Shown: positions 50,815 to 59,936, counted from the stretch's first letter. The stretch: 64,000 bases of DNA from Clostridiales bacterium (GCA_019415645.1 DXYV01000001.1:62001-126000), one strand, 5' to 3'. Translations and numbers: made by a program. Notes: generated by a model from the sequence alone, not told the origin.

Positions 50815-52617
50815 ATGAGTCGTATTCGCTGTCACATTATGGTCTGCTGCGGCACCGGCTGTTCCTCCTCCGACAGTCCCAAGATCATTGAGGCCTTCGA
50901 GGAACAGCTCAAACTGGCCAAAGTAGATAAAGAGGTCCGTGTGGTCAAGACCGGCTGCTTCGGTCTGTGCGCCATCGGTCCCATCGTCATGATCTTCCCC
51001 GAGGGAGCCTGTTACAGCCGGGTCACCCCGGAGGACGTGCCCGAGATCGTCTCCGAGCACATTGTAAAGGGCCGCATCGTCCAGCGCCTGCTGCACATGG
51101 AGGGCGACGCCGGCGATACCGTCACCTCCCTGTCCGAGACCCAGTTCTACAAGCATCAGTTCCGCATCGCCCTGCGCAACTGCGGCGTCATCAATCCGGA
51201 ATCCATTGACGAGTACATCGGCGCCGACGGCTATGTGGCCCTGTCCAACATTCTGGAGAAGAAAACGCCTCCCCAGGAGATCATCGACGCCATCAAGGCC
51301 TCCGGTCTGCGGGGCCGCGGCGGCGCCGGCTTCTCCACCGGCATGAAGTGGCAGTTCACTGCCGACGCCGTCTCCCCCGACGGCATCAAATACGTCTGCT
51401 GCAACGCCGACGAGGGCGACCCCGGCGCGTTCATGGACCGCTCGGTGCTGGAGGGCGACCCCTTCTCCGTGATCGAGGCCATGACCATCGCCGCCTACGC
51501 TGTGGGCAGCAGCCAGGGCTACATCTACGTCCGGGCCGAGTACCCCATCGCCGTCAAGCGTCTGGAAATCGCCATCGGCCAGGCCCGGGACTACGGCCTG
51601 CTGGGGCAGAACATTCTGGGCACCGACTTCTCCTTTGACCTGGAGCTGCGCCTGGGCGCCGGCGCCTTCGTCTGCGGCGAGGAGACCGCCCTGCTGGTCT
51701 CCATCGAGGGCAAGCGCGGCGAGCCCCGTCCCCGTCCGCCCTTCCCCGCCGTCAAGGGTCTGTTCGGCCGTCCCACCCTGCTCAACAACGTGGAGACCTA
51801 CGCCAACATCACCTGGATTCTCAACAACGGCGCGGACAAGTTCGCTGCCATCGGCACCGAGAAGTCCAAGGGCACCAAGGTGTTCGCCCTGGGCGGCAAG
51901 ATTACCAACACCGGCCTGGTGGAGATCCCCATGGGCACCACCCTGCGCACCATCGTGGAGGACATCGGAGGCGGCGTGCCCGGCGGTAAGAAGTTCAAGG
52001 CCGCCCAGACCGGCGGCCCCTCCGGCGGCTGCATCCCCGCCTCCCTCATCGACACGCCCATTGACTACGACTCCCTCACCGCCATCGGCTCCATGATGGG
52101 CTCCGGCGGCCTGATCGTCATGGACGAGGACAACTGCATGGTGGACATCGCCAAGTTCTTCCTGGAGTTCTGCGTGGACGAGTCCTGCGGTAAGTGCGCC
52201 CCCTGCCGCATCGGCACCAAGCGGCTGTACGACCTGCTGACCAAGATCACCGAGGGCAAGGGCACCCTGGAGGACCTGGACACCATCGAGGAGCTGTGCT
52301 ACCACCTGAAGAGCTCCGCCCTGTGCGCCTTGGGCCAGTCTGCGCCCAACCCCGTGCTGTCCACCCTGAAGTATTTCCGGGACGAATACGTGGCCCACGT
52401 GGTGGACCACAAGTGCCCCGCCGGCGTGTGCAAGAATTTGATTCAGTACCGCATCATCCCCGAAAAATGCCGGGGCTGCTCTTTGTGCGCCCGCAACTGT
52501 CCCGCCGGCGCCATTACCGGCCGGGTCAAGGCGCCCCATACCATCGACACCCAGAAGTGCATCAAGTGCGGCGTGTGCATGAGCAACTGCCGCTTTGACG
52601 CCATCGTAAAAGAGTAA
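50815..52617 (+). CDS. hndC: NuoF-like FMN/NAD(P)-binding subunit of the hydrogenase
   Basis: This 600-residue subunit has four parts. There is an N-terminal thioredoxin-like [2Fe-2S] domain (CCGTGCSSSDS, GCFGLC) and an NADH/FMN domain (GRGGAGFSTGMKW near 167, CNADEGDPGAFMDR). These are followed by the N3-type [4Fe-4S] site CGKCAPCRIGT and a C-terminal two-[4Fe-4S] ferredoxin (CRGCSLCARNCP, CIKCGVCMSNC). It is the HndC/HydB subunit that exchanges electrons with NAD(P)H and, in bifurcating enzymes, with ferredoxin. AAGGAGGAGCTGCA precedes the ATG. Confidence 0.96.
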   Translation: MSRIRCHIMVCCGTGCSSSDSPKIIEAFEEQLKLAKVDKEVRVVKTGCFGLCAIGPIVMIFPEGACYSRVTPEDVPEIVSEHIVKGRIVQRLLHMEGDAGDTVTSLSETQFYKHQFRIALRNCGVINPESIDEYIGADGYVALSNILEKKTPPQEIIDAIKASGLRGRGGAGFSTGMKWQFTADAVSPDGIKYVCCNADEGDPGAFMDRSVLEGDPFSVIEAMTIAAYAVGSSQGYIYVRAEYPIAVKRLEIAIGQARDYGLLGQNILGTDFSFDLELRLGAGAFVCGEETALLVSIEGKRGEPRPRPPFPAVKGLFGRPTLLNNVETYANITWILNNGADKFAAIGTEKSKGTKVFALGGKITNTGLVEIPMGTTLRTIVEDIGGGVPGGKKFKAAQTGGPSGGCIPASLIDTPIDYDSLTAIGSMMGSGGLIVMDEDNCMVDIAKFFLEFCVDESCGKCAPCRIGTKRLYDLLTKITEGKGTLEDLDTIEELCYHLKSSALCALGQSAPNPVLSTLKYFRDEYVAHVVDHKCPAGVCKNLIQYRIIPEKCRGCSLCARNCPAGAITGRVKAPHTIDTQKCIKCGVCMSNCRFDAIVKE

Positions 52618-52633
52618 GGGAGGCGTGACGATC

Positions 52634-54418
52634 ATGGAACAAAAGATGGTTCATCTGACGATTGATAATATTCCCGTCACCGTCCCTGAGGGCACCACAG
52701 TGCTCGAGGCCGCCCGTTCCGCCGGAATCCGCGTACCGACCCTGTGCTTCCTCAAGGACATCAATGAGATCGGCGCCTGCCGTATCTGCGTGGTGGAGGT
52801 TCAGGGCGCCCGTTCGCTGATGGCCTCCTGCGTCTATCCCGTGGCCGAGGGCATGGTGGTCCATACCAACACAGAGAAGGTGCGCCGCTCCCGTCAGCTC
52901 ACGCTGGAGCTCATCCTCTCCAACCACCGGATGGACTGCCTGACCTGCTCCCGCAACGCCCACTGCGAGCTGCGCCAGCTGGCCGCCGATTTGGGCATCG
53001 ACGCGGTGCGCTACGCCAACGACGAGCTCAAGCCCCAGCTGGAGACCTCTGCCGCCCATCTGGTGCGGGACAACTCCAAGTGCGTGCTCTGCCGCCGCTG
53101 CACCGCCATGTGCCGCAAGAGCCAGGAGGTGGGCGTCATTGGCTGCAACGACCGCGGCTTTGCCACCCATATCGGCTGCGCCTTTGACCGCGACCTGGCC
53201 GAGGTGGACTGCGTCTCCTGCGGTCAGTGCATCGTGGCCTGCCCCACCGGCGCGCTGAGCGAGAAGGACTCCACCGCCGAAGTGTGGGCCGCCCTGCGCG
53301 ATCCCAACAAGCACGTGGTGGTGGGCCCCGCCCCCTCGGTGCGCGTCACCCTGGGCGAGAGCTTCGGTATGCCCATCGGCTCCAACGTGGAGGGCAAAAT
53401 GGTCTCCGCCCTGCGCCGTCTGGGCTTCGACAAGGTGTTCGACGTGGACAACGCCGCCGACTTCACCATCATGGAGGAGGGCACCGAGTTCATCCACCGC
53501 CTCCAGAACGGCGGTCCTCTGCCCCTGATCACCTCCTGCTCGCCCGGCTGGATTCGCTACTGCGAACAGCACTACCCCGAGATGCTGCCCCATGTGTCCT
53601 CCTGCAAGTCCCCCCAGCAGATGTTCGGCTCCCTGGTGAAGAGCTACTACGCCGAGCAGGCGGGTATCGATCCCAAGGACATCTATGTGGTGTCGATCAT
53701 GCCCTGCACGGCCAAGAAATATGAGATTCAGCGCCCCGAGCAGCGCATGTCCAACGGCTGTATGCCCGTAGACGCCACCCTCACCACCCGGGAGCTGGCC
53801 CGGATGATCACTCAGGCCGGCATGATGTTCGACCATCTGCCTGACGCGGAGTTTGACCCCCTGTTCGGCGTCTCCACCGGCGCGGCGGTCATCTTCGGCG
53901 CCACCGGCGGCGTAATGGAGGCCGCCCTGCGTACCGTGGTGGATGTACTCACCCACGGCGAGATGAAGCCCCTGGAATTCCAGGAGGTGCGCGGCACCGC
54001 CGGAATCAAGGAGGCCAGCTACGACATCAACGGCCGCACGGTCCGGGTGTGCGCCGCCTCCGGCCTGTCCAACATCAAAAAGGTACTGGACGGCATCAAG
54101 GACGGCTCCCTGCAGTATGACTTTGTGGAGTTTATGGCCTGTCCCGGCGGCTGTGTCAACGGCGGCGGCCAGCCCCTCCTCTCCGCCGACGTGCGCTCCT
54201 TCACCGACCTGCGCGCCTTGCGGGCCAAAGCCCTGTATAAGCAGGACTCCGGCATGGAGTTCCGCAAGAGCCACGAGAATCCGGTGGTCCAGAAGGTCTA
54301 CAAGGAGTACCTGGGCGAGCCCGGCGGACACCTGGCCCACGAGCTGCTCCACTGCACCTATGTACCCCAGAAGCGGTACCGCCTGGACAATCCCATCCAG
54401 CCGGTCCACCCCGTTTGA
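52634..54418 (+). CDS. hndD: [FeFe]-hydrogenase catalytic subunit
   Basis: This 594-residue enzyme makes or oxidises H2. An N-terminal [2Fe-2S] domain (Cys38, 49, 52, 66) is followed by a His-Cys3 [4Fe-4S] site (HRMDCLTCSRNAHC) and two [4Fe-4S] clusters (CVLCRRCTAMC, CVSCGQCIVAC). The H-cluster loops are intact: TSCSPGW (about 299), MPCTAKK (about 356) and MACPGGCVNGGGQ (about 500). The small-subunit tail ends at HELLHCTY. The ATG at 52634 has GGGAGG ten bases upstream; the GTG at 52625 sits too close to it. HydE, F and G maturases are not in the window. Confidence 0.97.
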   Translation: MEQKMVHLTIDNIPVTVPEGTTVLEAARSAGIRVPTLCFLKDINEIGACRICVVEVQGARSLMASCVYPVAEGMVVHTNTEKVRRSRQLTLELILSNHRMDCLTCSRNAHCELRQLAADLGIDAVRYANDELKPQLETSAAHLVRDNSKCVLCRRCTAMCRKSQEVGVIGCNDRGFATHIGCAFDRDLAEVDCVSCGQCIVACPTGALSEKDSTAEVWAALRDPNKHVVVGPAPSVRVTLGESFGMPIGSNVEGKMVSALRRLGFDKVFDVDNAADFTIMEEGTEFIHRLQNGGPLPLITSCSPGWIRYCEQHYPEMLPHVSSCKSPQQMFGSLVKSYYAEQAGIDPKDIYVVSIMPCTAKKYEIQRPEQRMSNGCMPVDATLTTRELARMITQAGMMFDHLPDAEFDPLFGVSTGAAVIFGATGGVMEAALRTVVDVLTHGEMKPLEFQEVRGTAGIKEASYDINGRTVRVCAASGLSNIKKVLDGIKDGSLQYDFVEFMACPGGCVNGGGQPLLSADVRSFTDLRALRAKALYKQDSGMEFRKSHENPVVQKVYKEYLGEPGGHLAHELLHCTYVPQKRYRLDNPIQPVHPV

Positions 54419-54429
54419 TCGTTTCGTTG

Positions 54430-54466
54430 AAAACCCCCGCGTTTCGTTGTGAGACGCGGGGGTTTT
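54430..54466 (+). terminator. Terminator of the hydrogenase operon
   Basis: AAAACCCCCGCGT/ACGCGGGGGTTTT stem. Confidence 0.9.
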
Positions 54467-54603
54467 GATTCGGAATTTCGCACAATTTCTTCAACTTTTT
54501 TCTCAAAATGCCACAAACAAATCGTAAGCCCTGATTCTTCTTTCAAAAAGAAAATTATGGTATGATGAAATGTATGCGAAAAATAGTCTGAGGAGGCTGT
54601 GCC

Positions 54604-55134
54604 ATGCTGGCGTTCTATCTTTCCCTTCTGGAAACTGATGAGGACCGTGCGCTGTTTGAATTCTATTTTCACCAACACGAGCAGAGCGTGCTGAAAATCG
54701 TCATGAAGCTCTTACGCAATCAGGCCATGGCGGAGGATGCGGTTCAGAACGGTTGGGTAAATCTCATAAATAATTTTGAAAAGTTTGTGCAACTTTCGAT
54801 GCAAGAAAGGGACGGCTACATCGTTAGTATTATGAAGAACGCCGCACGGGATGTCCTGCGTCAGGAAACGCGCTTTGTCAGTCTGGAGGATTGGAATGAG
54901 CCCATCCGTTTTGAACCGGTTTCCGCAGAACTGGAACAGGAGGCCCTGATTCAGCTGATTCGCCAGCTTCCCGACCCGTATTGCTCCCTCCTGGAGCGTT
55001 CCGCCGTTCTGAACATGAGTAACCGTGAGATCGCCAAACAGGAACATGTCAGCGAGGCCACGATTTCCCGCCGGCTGGACCGGGCCCGCGCCATGCTCCG
55101 GGCCCACATGAAGAAGGAGGGCTTTGATTTTTGA
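54604..55134 (+). CDS. ECF-type sigma factor
   Basis: This 176-residue RNA polymerase sigma factor has region 2 (HQHEQSVLKIVMKLLRNQAM, AEDAVQNGWVNLINNF) and region 4 (LPDPYCSLLERSAVLNMSNR, EIAKQEHVSEATISRRLDRA). GAGGAGGCTGTGCC precedes the ATG. The stop overlaps the next gene (TTGA), so it is co-translated with a membrane protein that has the layout of an anti-sigma factor. That partner is truncated, so the sigma factor may now be deregulated. Confidence 0.88.
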   Translation: MLAFYLSLLETDEDRALFEFYFHQHEQSVLKIVMKLLRNQAMAEDAVQNGWVNLINNFEKFVQLSMQERDGYIVSIMKNAARDVLRQETRFVSLEDWNEPIRFEPVSAELEQEALIQLIRQLPDPYCSLLERSAVLNMSNREIAKQEHVSEATISRRLDRARAMLRAHMKKEGFDF

Positions 55135-55700
55135 CAGACCGAGAATTTGATCTTCTGCTACGCTCCGCCCTGCTGGAGCTCAACCGCAAGGAACTGGAGG
55201 AGGCCGCGCACCTGAACCCCATCGAACCGTCTCCGCGCTACCTGCGCTGGCGGATAAAATTCCTGGCCGACCCCTTCCGCTATGGGAAGAAACACACCCG
55301 TCCCCTGTGGCGGAAGGTCCTGCGCGTCGCGCTGTCCGCCGTGCTGGTGATCGTGCTCACCTTCGGCGCGGTGCTGGCTGTTTATCCTCCCGCGCGTCAA
55401 TGGGTCGCCCGGTGGTTTGAGACTTATACGTCGTTTACCTTCCCGGGGACAAGCAGCGGCTATCGTACTCCGGATGGATTGTGTGTGGATTACTTGCCGG
55501 AGGGGTTTGAATTGGTGGAGGAGGATGTGCAAGGTATCAACACTATTTTAACATTTACAAACACCCTCGAGGACATAATCCGTTTACAATACTCTCCGCA
55601 AGAAAAGTACAACACCTCTGTCATCGGTCCAATTCGGAGGCAACTTCACTTGTTCAGGCAGAAAACACCGCTATTTTGCTTCAAAAAGTTCGCTTGGTAG
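55131..55700 (+). CDS. Truncated DUF4367 membrane protein (probable anti-sigma factor)
   Basis: This 189-residue frame starts with TTG overlapping the sigma gene. A cytoplasmic N-terminal helix region (about 70 residues), one membrane helix (VLRVALSAVLVIVLTFGAVLAV) and the start of an outer DUF4367 domain (DGLCVDYLPEGFELVEEDVQ) are normal. From about residue 159 (QEKYNTSVIG) the sequence is that of a dispersed repeat found again at 63.7 kb, and the frame stops in repeat block B. Most of the DUF4367 domain is lost and no remnant lies downstream. Confidence 0.75.
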   Translation: MTDREFDLLLRSALLELNRKELEEAAHLNPIEPSPRYLRWRIKFLADPFRYGKKHTRPLWRKVLRVALSAVLVIVLTFGAVLAVYPPARQWVARWFETYTSFTFPGTSSGYRTPDGLCVDYLPEGFELVEEDVQGINTILTFTNTLEDIIRLQYSPQEKYNTSVIGPIRRQLHLFRQKTPLFCFKKFAW

Positions 55701-55801
55701 ACATTTGGTAGACACGGCGTTTGATTTACAGATCCTTCCAACCCGGAACTTCCTGCGGCCCAACGGTTCCCGCGCTTTTTCTGGTAGACATTTGGTAGAC
55801 A
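55606..55801. repeat. Three-block dispersed repeat, copy 1
   Basis: Block A 55606-55637, block B 55695-55721 and block C 55782-55801 match copy 2 (63730-63925). A-to-B spacing is 89 bp and B-to-C spacing is 87 bp in both copies, although the spacers differ. B and C each contain a tandem TGGTAGAC unit. Confidence 0.9.
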
Positions 55802-55914
55802 AGAAAGAGAGCTCCCTCTCTCCGATCGTTTGAAAACGTCCCCGCAGAACAAAGCTGAATTTTTTTCAAGGTTTGTCACAGGTCAAACCGCAAATTACAT
55901 CAGGGCAAACAGAA

Positions 55915-55942
55915 AGCCCTAAAACTGCTCTGATTTCAGGGC
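55915..55942. other. Small hairpin between repeat and tRNA terminator
   Basis: AGCCCTAAAACTG...TTTCAGGGCT stem-loop. The rest of 55802-55971 shows no gene. Confidence 0.4.
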
Positions 55943-55971
55943 TTCCTGGAAGAAAAATGAGGCAAAAAAAG

Positions 55972-56000
55972 AAAAGACAACTGCAAAGCAGTTGCCTTTT
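55972..56000 (-). terminator. Terminator of the tRNA pair
   Basis: On the minus strand AAAAGGCAACTGC/GCAGTTGTCTTTT, followed by CTTTTTTTG. Confidence 0.85.
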
Positions 56001-56004
56001 CTTC

Positions 56005-56081
<77 letters not shown>

Positions 56082-56113
56082 TTATCGATTCCAGACGGCC
56101 GGGCGGGAGGTCA

Positions 56114-56200
56114 TGGTGCCGGAGACCGGGATCGAACCGGCACGGGATCACTCCCACGGGATTTTAAGTCCCGGGCGTCTGCCAATTCCGCCACTCCGGC
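56114..56200 (-). tRNA. tRNA-Leu (TAA)
   Basis: 87 nt with encoded CCA, a long variable arm (TGGGAGTGATCCCG region) and anticodon TAA in CTTAAAA. The acceptor GCCGGAG pairs with CTCCGGC. It lies 32 bp upstream of tRNA-fMet in one transcript. Confidence 0.96.
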
Positions 56201-56217
56201 GAATTGGGTGCTTAAGT

Positions 56218-56246
56218 ATAATAGCACAAACCCTTGCCCCTGTCAA
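56218..56246 (-). promoter_or_regulatory. Promoter of the tRNA pair
   Basis: On the minus strand TTGACA (56241-56246), 17 bp, TATTAT (56218-56223). Confidence 0.85.
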
Positions 56247-56339
56247 CCCCCTCAACAGACCATTCGCACGACAAATTTTGCAGCGGCGCCGGTGGCTTTG
56301 AACGAAAAAATTTTTCCCGCCCGGAAATTTCTACACATG

Positions 56340-56378
56340 TTGCACGCCCGCGTGCATATACTAGTATGCAGTGCACGC
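56340..56378 (+). promoter_or_regulatory. Palindrome-rich promoter of the 36-aa peptide gene
   Basis: TTGCAC (56340-56345), 16 bp, TAGTAT (56362-56367), overlain by TGCATATACTAGTATGCA (56353-56370) and GCACGC-CC-GCGTGC (56342-56355). The first palindrome resembles GntR/YtrA-type operators. Confidence 0.5.
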
Positions 56379-56412
56379 AGAGAGGGAACTACATGCAAAA
56401 GGAGCGAATACC

Positions 56413-56523
56413 ATGCAAGAGACAGAGACCAGAATCCCGCTCGGTACTGTCACCGAGCCTCACGAGGACGTGGATGATCTGATTTTCCGCGCCGAAAGCG
56501 GCTGGTACACCAGTGAACGCTGA
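56413..56523 (+). CDS. Small acidic protein (36 aa)
   Basis: This 36-residue frame starts MQETETRIPLGTVTEPHEDV and ends GWYTSER. AAGGAG lies eight bases before the ATG, a palindromic promoter is upstream and a strong terminator follows directly after the stop. All the signals of a real transcription unit are present. It is soluble and acidic with no Cys. No family is recognised. Confidence 0.6.
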   Translation: MQETETRIPLGTVTEPHEDVDDLIFRAESGWYTSER

Positions 56524-56552
56524 AAAAGACCGCCCTGGGGCGGTCTTTTTTC
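56524..56552 (+). terminator. Terminator of the 36-aa peptide gene
   Basis: AAAAAGACCGCCC/GGGCGGTCTTTTTT stem and T-run immediately after the stop codon. Confidence 0.9.
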
Positions 56553-56581
56553 TTTACAAGCGGCCGGACTTCCGATATAAT
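56553..56581 (+). promoter_or_regulatory. prfB promoter
   Basis: TTTACA (56553-56558), 17 bp, TATAAT (56576-56581). Confidence 0.8.
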
Positions 56582-56631
56582 AGTAAGGCTATCCAAGAGG
56601 AAAAAGATAAATAGAGGTTGAGAAGGATTTT

Positions 56632-57753
56632 ATGCTGCAATTTGATGAATACAAGGTCAAACTCAATAATTTGAAACCGGATCTGGACCATCTCGGCGTG
56701 GCGCTGGATCTGGACAGCGCGGAGCGCGAACTGGACGAGCTCCACGCGCAGTCCGCCGCCGATGGATTCTGGGACAACGTGGAGAAGGCCCAGCAGGTCC
56801 AGCAGCGGATCAGCCGCCTGGAGGCCAAGATCAACGGCCAGAAGAAGCGCGTTTCCCAGTGGGAGGACTTAATGACCATCTGCGAGATGGGCAACGAGGA
56901 GGAGGACGCCTCCCTCATTCCCGAGCTGGAGGAGGGCTACGCCCAGCTGGAGAGCGAGATGGAGACCGCCCGGCTGGACACGCTGCTCACCGGCGAATAC
57001 GACAATTCTCCCGCCATTCTGACCTTCCATGCCGGTGCCGGCGGCACCGAAGCCCAGGACTGGGCCCAGATGCTCTACCGCATGTACACCCGTTGGGCGG
57101 AGCGCCACGGTTTTACCTACAAGATTTTAGACTATCTGGACGGAGACGAAGCCGGCATCAAATCCGCTACGATTCTGATCGAGGGCGATAACGTCTACGG
57201 CTATCTGAAGGGGGAGCACGGCGTCCACCGCCTGGTCCGGGTCTCTCCCTTCGACTCCAACGCCCGCCGGCAGACCTCCTTCGCCGCGCTGGAAGTCATG
57301 CCCGAGATTCCCGACGAGGTGGAGGTCGACATCCGGCCCGAGGACATCGAAATGCAGGTCTACCGCTCCTCTGGCGCTGGCGGCCAGCACATCAACAAGA
57401 CCTCCTCCGCCGTCCGTCTGATTCATAAGCCCACAGGAATCGTCGTGGCCTGCCAGACTGAGCGCTCCCAGTTCCAGAACAAAGAGACATGTATGAAGAT
57501 GCTGCGCTCCAAGCTGATTCAGATCAAGACCCAGGAGCACCTGGACAAGATCTCCGATATTAAGGGCGTGCAGCTCAAGATCGAGTGGGGCAGCCAGATT
57601 CGCTCCTATGTATTCATGCCCTACCAGCTGGTCAAGGACAACCGTACCGGCTACGAGACCTCCAACATCAACGGCGTTATGGACGGCGATTTGGACGGCT
57701 TCATCAACGCCTATCTGACCGCCCTGGCCACCGGAAACTGGGCTTCCAAATAA
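56632..57753 (+). CDS. prfB: Peptide chain release factor 2
   Basis: This 373-residue factor recognises UGA and UAA stop codons. The stop-recognition motif SPFD (in RVSPFDSNARRQTSF) and the hydrolysis motif GGQ (SGAGGQHINKT) are present. The gene is one uninterrupted frame from ATG. The in-frame UGA and +1 programmed frameshift used by many bacteria for autoregulation are absent. GTTGAGAAGGA precedes the start. Confidence 0.96.
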   Translation: MLQFDEYKVKLNNLKPDLDHLGVALDLDSAERELDELHAQSAADGFWDNVEKAQQVQQRISRLEAKINGQKKRVSQWEDLMTICEMGNEEEDASLIPELEEGYAQLESEMETARLDTLLTGEYDNSPAILTFHAGAGGTEAQDWAQMLYRMYTRWAERHGFTYKILDYLDGDEAGIKSATILIEGDNVYGYLKGEHGVHRLVRVSPFDSNARRQTSFAALEVMPEIPDEVEVDIRPEDIEMQVYRSSGAGGQHINKTSSAVRLIHKPTGIVVACQTERSQFQNKETCMKMLRSKLIQIKTQEHLDKISDIKGVQLKIEWGSQIRSYVFMPYQLVKDNRTGYETSNINGVMDGDLDGFINAYLTALATGNWASK

Positions 57754-57770
57754 CCAAGGACCGAATGGTA

Positions 57771-57808
57771 ACAGGACCGCGCGAACGTTCGCGCGGTCCT
57801 GTTTTGTT
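57771..57808 (+). terminator. Terminator of prfB
   Basis: ACAGGACCGCGCGAAC/GTTCGCGCGGTCCTGT perfect stem, then TTTTGTT. Confidence 0.92.
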
Positions 57809-57865
57809 GTGCTGCTCTATAACGGAAAAATTATGTAAGGCCGCCGTCATTTTTTCGTTTCCGGA

Positions 57866-57894
57866 TTGAAAAGTGAAGGAAAACATACTATACT
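57866..57894 (+). promoter_or_regulatory. Promoter of the 5'-nucleotidase gene
   Basis: TTGAAA (57866-57871), 17 bp, TATACT (57889-57894), 61 bp before the start. Confidence 0.75.
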
Positions 57895-57954
57895 GATACT
57901 GTCGCAGAGATGCGGCCATTCCAATCCAAAGGAAATGCGAAAGGTGGAATTTGA

Positions 57955-59886
57955 ATGAAAGCAAGCAAGAAGTTCTTGTCTTGGCTGCTGACGCTGGCTA
58001 TGGTCTGTGCCCTGGCCGTGCCTGCGATGGCGGCCGAGGCCGAGAGCGGCATCGTGGTGCTGTTCACCAACGATGTTCACTGCACGTCGGACGATGGCAT
58101 GTCCTACGCCGCCGTCGCCAGCTACAAGGCTGAGATGGAGGCTGCCTATGGCGCCGACAACGTCACCCTGGTGGATGACGGCGACGCGATTCAGGGCGGC
58201 ATCCTGGGCTCCATGTCTCAGGGCAGCTGGATCGTGGACATCATGAACGAGGTGGGCTACGACCTGGCCATCCCCGGCAACCATGAGTTCGACTTCGGCA
58301 TGGAGACCTTCCTGGACATCGCGCAGAACCAGGCGGAGTACACCTACCTGAGCTGCAACTTCGTGGACGCCGACGGCAACGCCGTGCTGGAGCCCTACAC
58401 CATCGTCTCCTACGGCGATGTGGATGTGGCCTATGTGGGCATCTCCACCCCCGAAACCCTGACCAAGTCCGCCCCTGCCTACTTCCAGGACGAGAACGGC
58501 AACTACATCTATGGCTTCTGCCAGGGCAATGAGGGACAGGACCTCTATGACCAGGTCCAGGAGACCGTGGACGCCGCCCGCGCCGCCGGCGCCGACTATG
58601 TGGTGGCCCTGGCCCACCTGGGCGTGGACGCCCAGAGCTCTCCCTGGATGTCCACCGAGGTCATTGCCAACACCACCGGCATTGACGTAGTGCTGGACGG
58701 CCACTCCCACACTGTGGTGCCCTCTCAGACCGTGCAGAACGCCGACGGTGAGGACGTGCTGCTGGCCCAGACCGGCACCAAGGCCGAGTCCATCGGCAAG
58801 CTGGTCATCGCCGCCGACGGCACCATGACCACCGAGCTGGTCACCCTGGCCGACGTGGACACCACCTCCGAGGCTTATGCCGCGGCTCAGACCTACATTG
58901 AGGGCATCCAGGCCCAGTATCAGGAGATGGCCAACGAAGTGGTGGCCACCACCGACGTGGACCTGACTGTGAATGATCCCGACACCGGCGAGCGCGCCGT
59001 GCGCTCCGCCGAGACCAACCTGGGCGACCTGTGCGCCGACGCTTACCGCATCCTGCTGGGCGCTGACATCGGCTGGGTCAACGGCGGCGGCGTGCGCGCC
59101 AACATCGAGGCCGGCGACATCACCTACGGCGACATCATCGAGGTCCATCCCTTCGGCAACCTGGCCTGCCTGGTGGAGGTAACCGGTCAGCAGATCCTGG
59201 ACGCGCTGGAGCTGGGCTCCATGTACGTGGGTGAGGCCGAAAACGGCGGCTTCCTCCAGGTCTCCGGCCTGAAGTACACCATCAACACTGCCATCCCCAC
59301 CTCCGTGGTGCTGGATGACGAGGGCAACTTCGTGGAAGTCTCCGGCGACCGCCGCGTCTCCGACGTGCAGGTGCTGGACAGCGAGACCGGCGAGTACGCG
59401 GCCATCGACCCCGCGGCCACCTACACCCTGGCTTCCCACAACTACATGCTCAAGAACGGCGGCGACGGCTACGCCATGTTCGGTGTGGACAACGTCAATA
59501 TCCTCCAGGACGAGGTCATGGTGGATAACGAGGTCCTCATCAACTACATCAAGGACGAGCTGGGCGGCGTCGTCGGCGAGGAGTATGCCGATCCCCGCGG
59601 CCAGGGCCGTATCACCATCGTGAACGAGCCTGTGAGCGAGCCCACCGAGCCGGAGCAGCCTGCGGAGCCCGAGCAGCCCGCCGAACCCGAGCAGCCCGCC
59701 GAGCCCTCTGAGCCCGCGGACTCCACCACCTATGTGGTCGTGTCCGGCGACTCTCTGTGGAAGATCGCGCAGCAGTTCTACGGCACCGGCACCAAGTGGA
59801 ACGTGATCTACGAGGCCAACCAGAACATCATTCAGAATCCCAGCGCCATCTGGGTGGGACAGGTCCTGACCATTCCCGCGCAGTAA
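57955..59886 (+). CDS. Secreted 5'-nucleotidase/2',3'-cyclic phosphodiesterase family protein with LysM
   Basis: This 643-residue exported protein has a signal peptide (cleavage about AMA-AEA, 24-27). The metallophosphatase domain has TNDVHC (38-43), DDGDAIQGG, PGNHEFDFG (about 107), ALAHLG and LDGHSHT. The 5'-nucleotidase C-terminal domain has NGGGVRANI (about 376). A Pro-Glu-rich linker made of EQPAEP repeats leads to a C-terminal LysM domain (VVSGDSLWKIAQQFYG) that holds it to peptidoglycan. It probably salvages extracellular nucleotides at the cell wall. The UshA-type fold is complete. Confidence 0.94.
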   Translation: MKASKKFLSWLLTLAMVCALAVPAMAAEAESGIVVLFTNDVHCTSDDGMSYAAVASYKAEMEAAYGADNVTLVDDGDAIQGGILGSMSQGSWIVDIMNEVGYDLAIPGNHEFDFGMETFLDIAQNQAEYTYLSCNFVDADGNAVLEPYTIVSYGDVDVAYVGISTPETLTKSAPAYFQDENGNYIYGFCQGNEGQDLYDQVQETVDAARAAGADYVVALAHLGVDAQSSPWMSTEVIANTTGIDVVLDGHSHTVVPSQTVQNADGEDVLLAQTGTKAESIGKLVIAADGTMTTELVTLADVDTTSEAYAAAQTYIEGIQAQYQEMANEVVATTDVDLTVNDPDTGERAVRSAETNLGDLCADAYRILLGADIGWVNGGGVRANIEAGDITYGDIIEVHPFGNLACLVEVTGQQILDALELGSMYVGEAENGGFLQVSGLKYTINTAIPTSVVLDDEGNFVEVSGDRRVSDVQVLDSETGEYAAIDPAATYTLASHNYMLKNGGDGYAMFGVDNVNILQDEVMVDNEVLINYIKDELGGVVGEEYADPRGQGRITIVNEPVSEPTEPEQPAEPEQPAEPEQPAEPSEPADSTTYVVVSGDSLWKIAQQFYGTGTKWNVIYEANQNIIQNPSAIWVGQVLTIPAQ

Positions 59887-59902
59887 GCGCTCTGCAAAAC
59901 CA

Positions 59903-59936
59903 CCAGGCTCCGCTGATCAGCGGAGCCTGGTTTTTT
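59903..59936 (+). terminator. Terminator of the 5'-nucleotidase gene
   Basis: CCAGGCTCCGCTGA/TCAGCGGAGCCTGG stem and six T. Confidence 0.92.

Noticed and set aside
55646..55879. Minus-strand ORF with repeated CLPNVYQ
   Set aside because: The repeated residues merely reflect the tandem TGGTAGAC units; no ribosome site or conserved protein features.
56632..56720. Programmed +1 frameshift in prfB
   Set aside because: The frame is continuous from ATG with no in-frame TGA and no CTTTGAC slip site.
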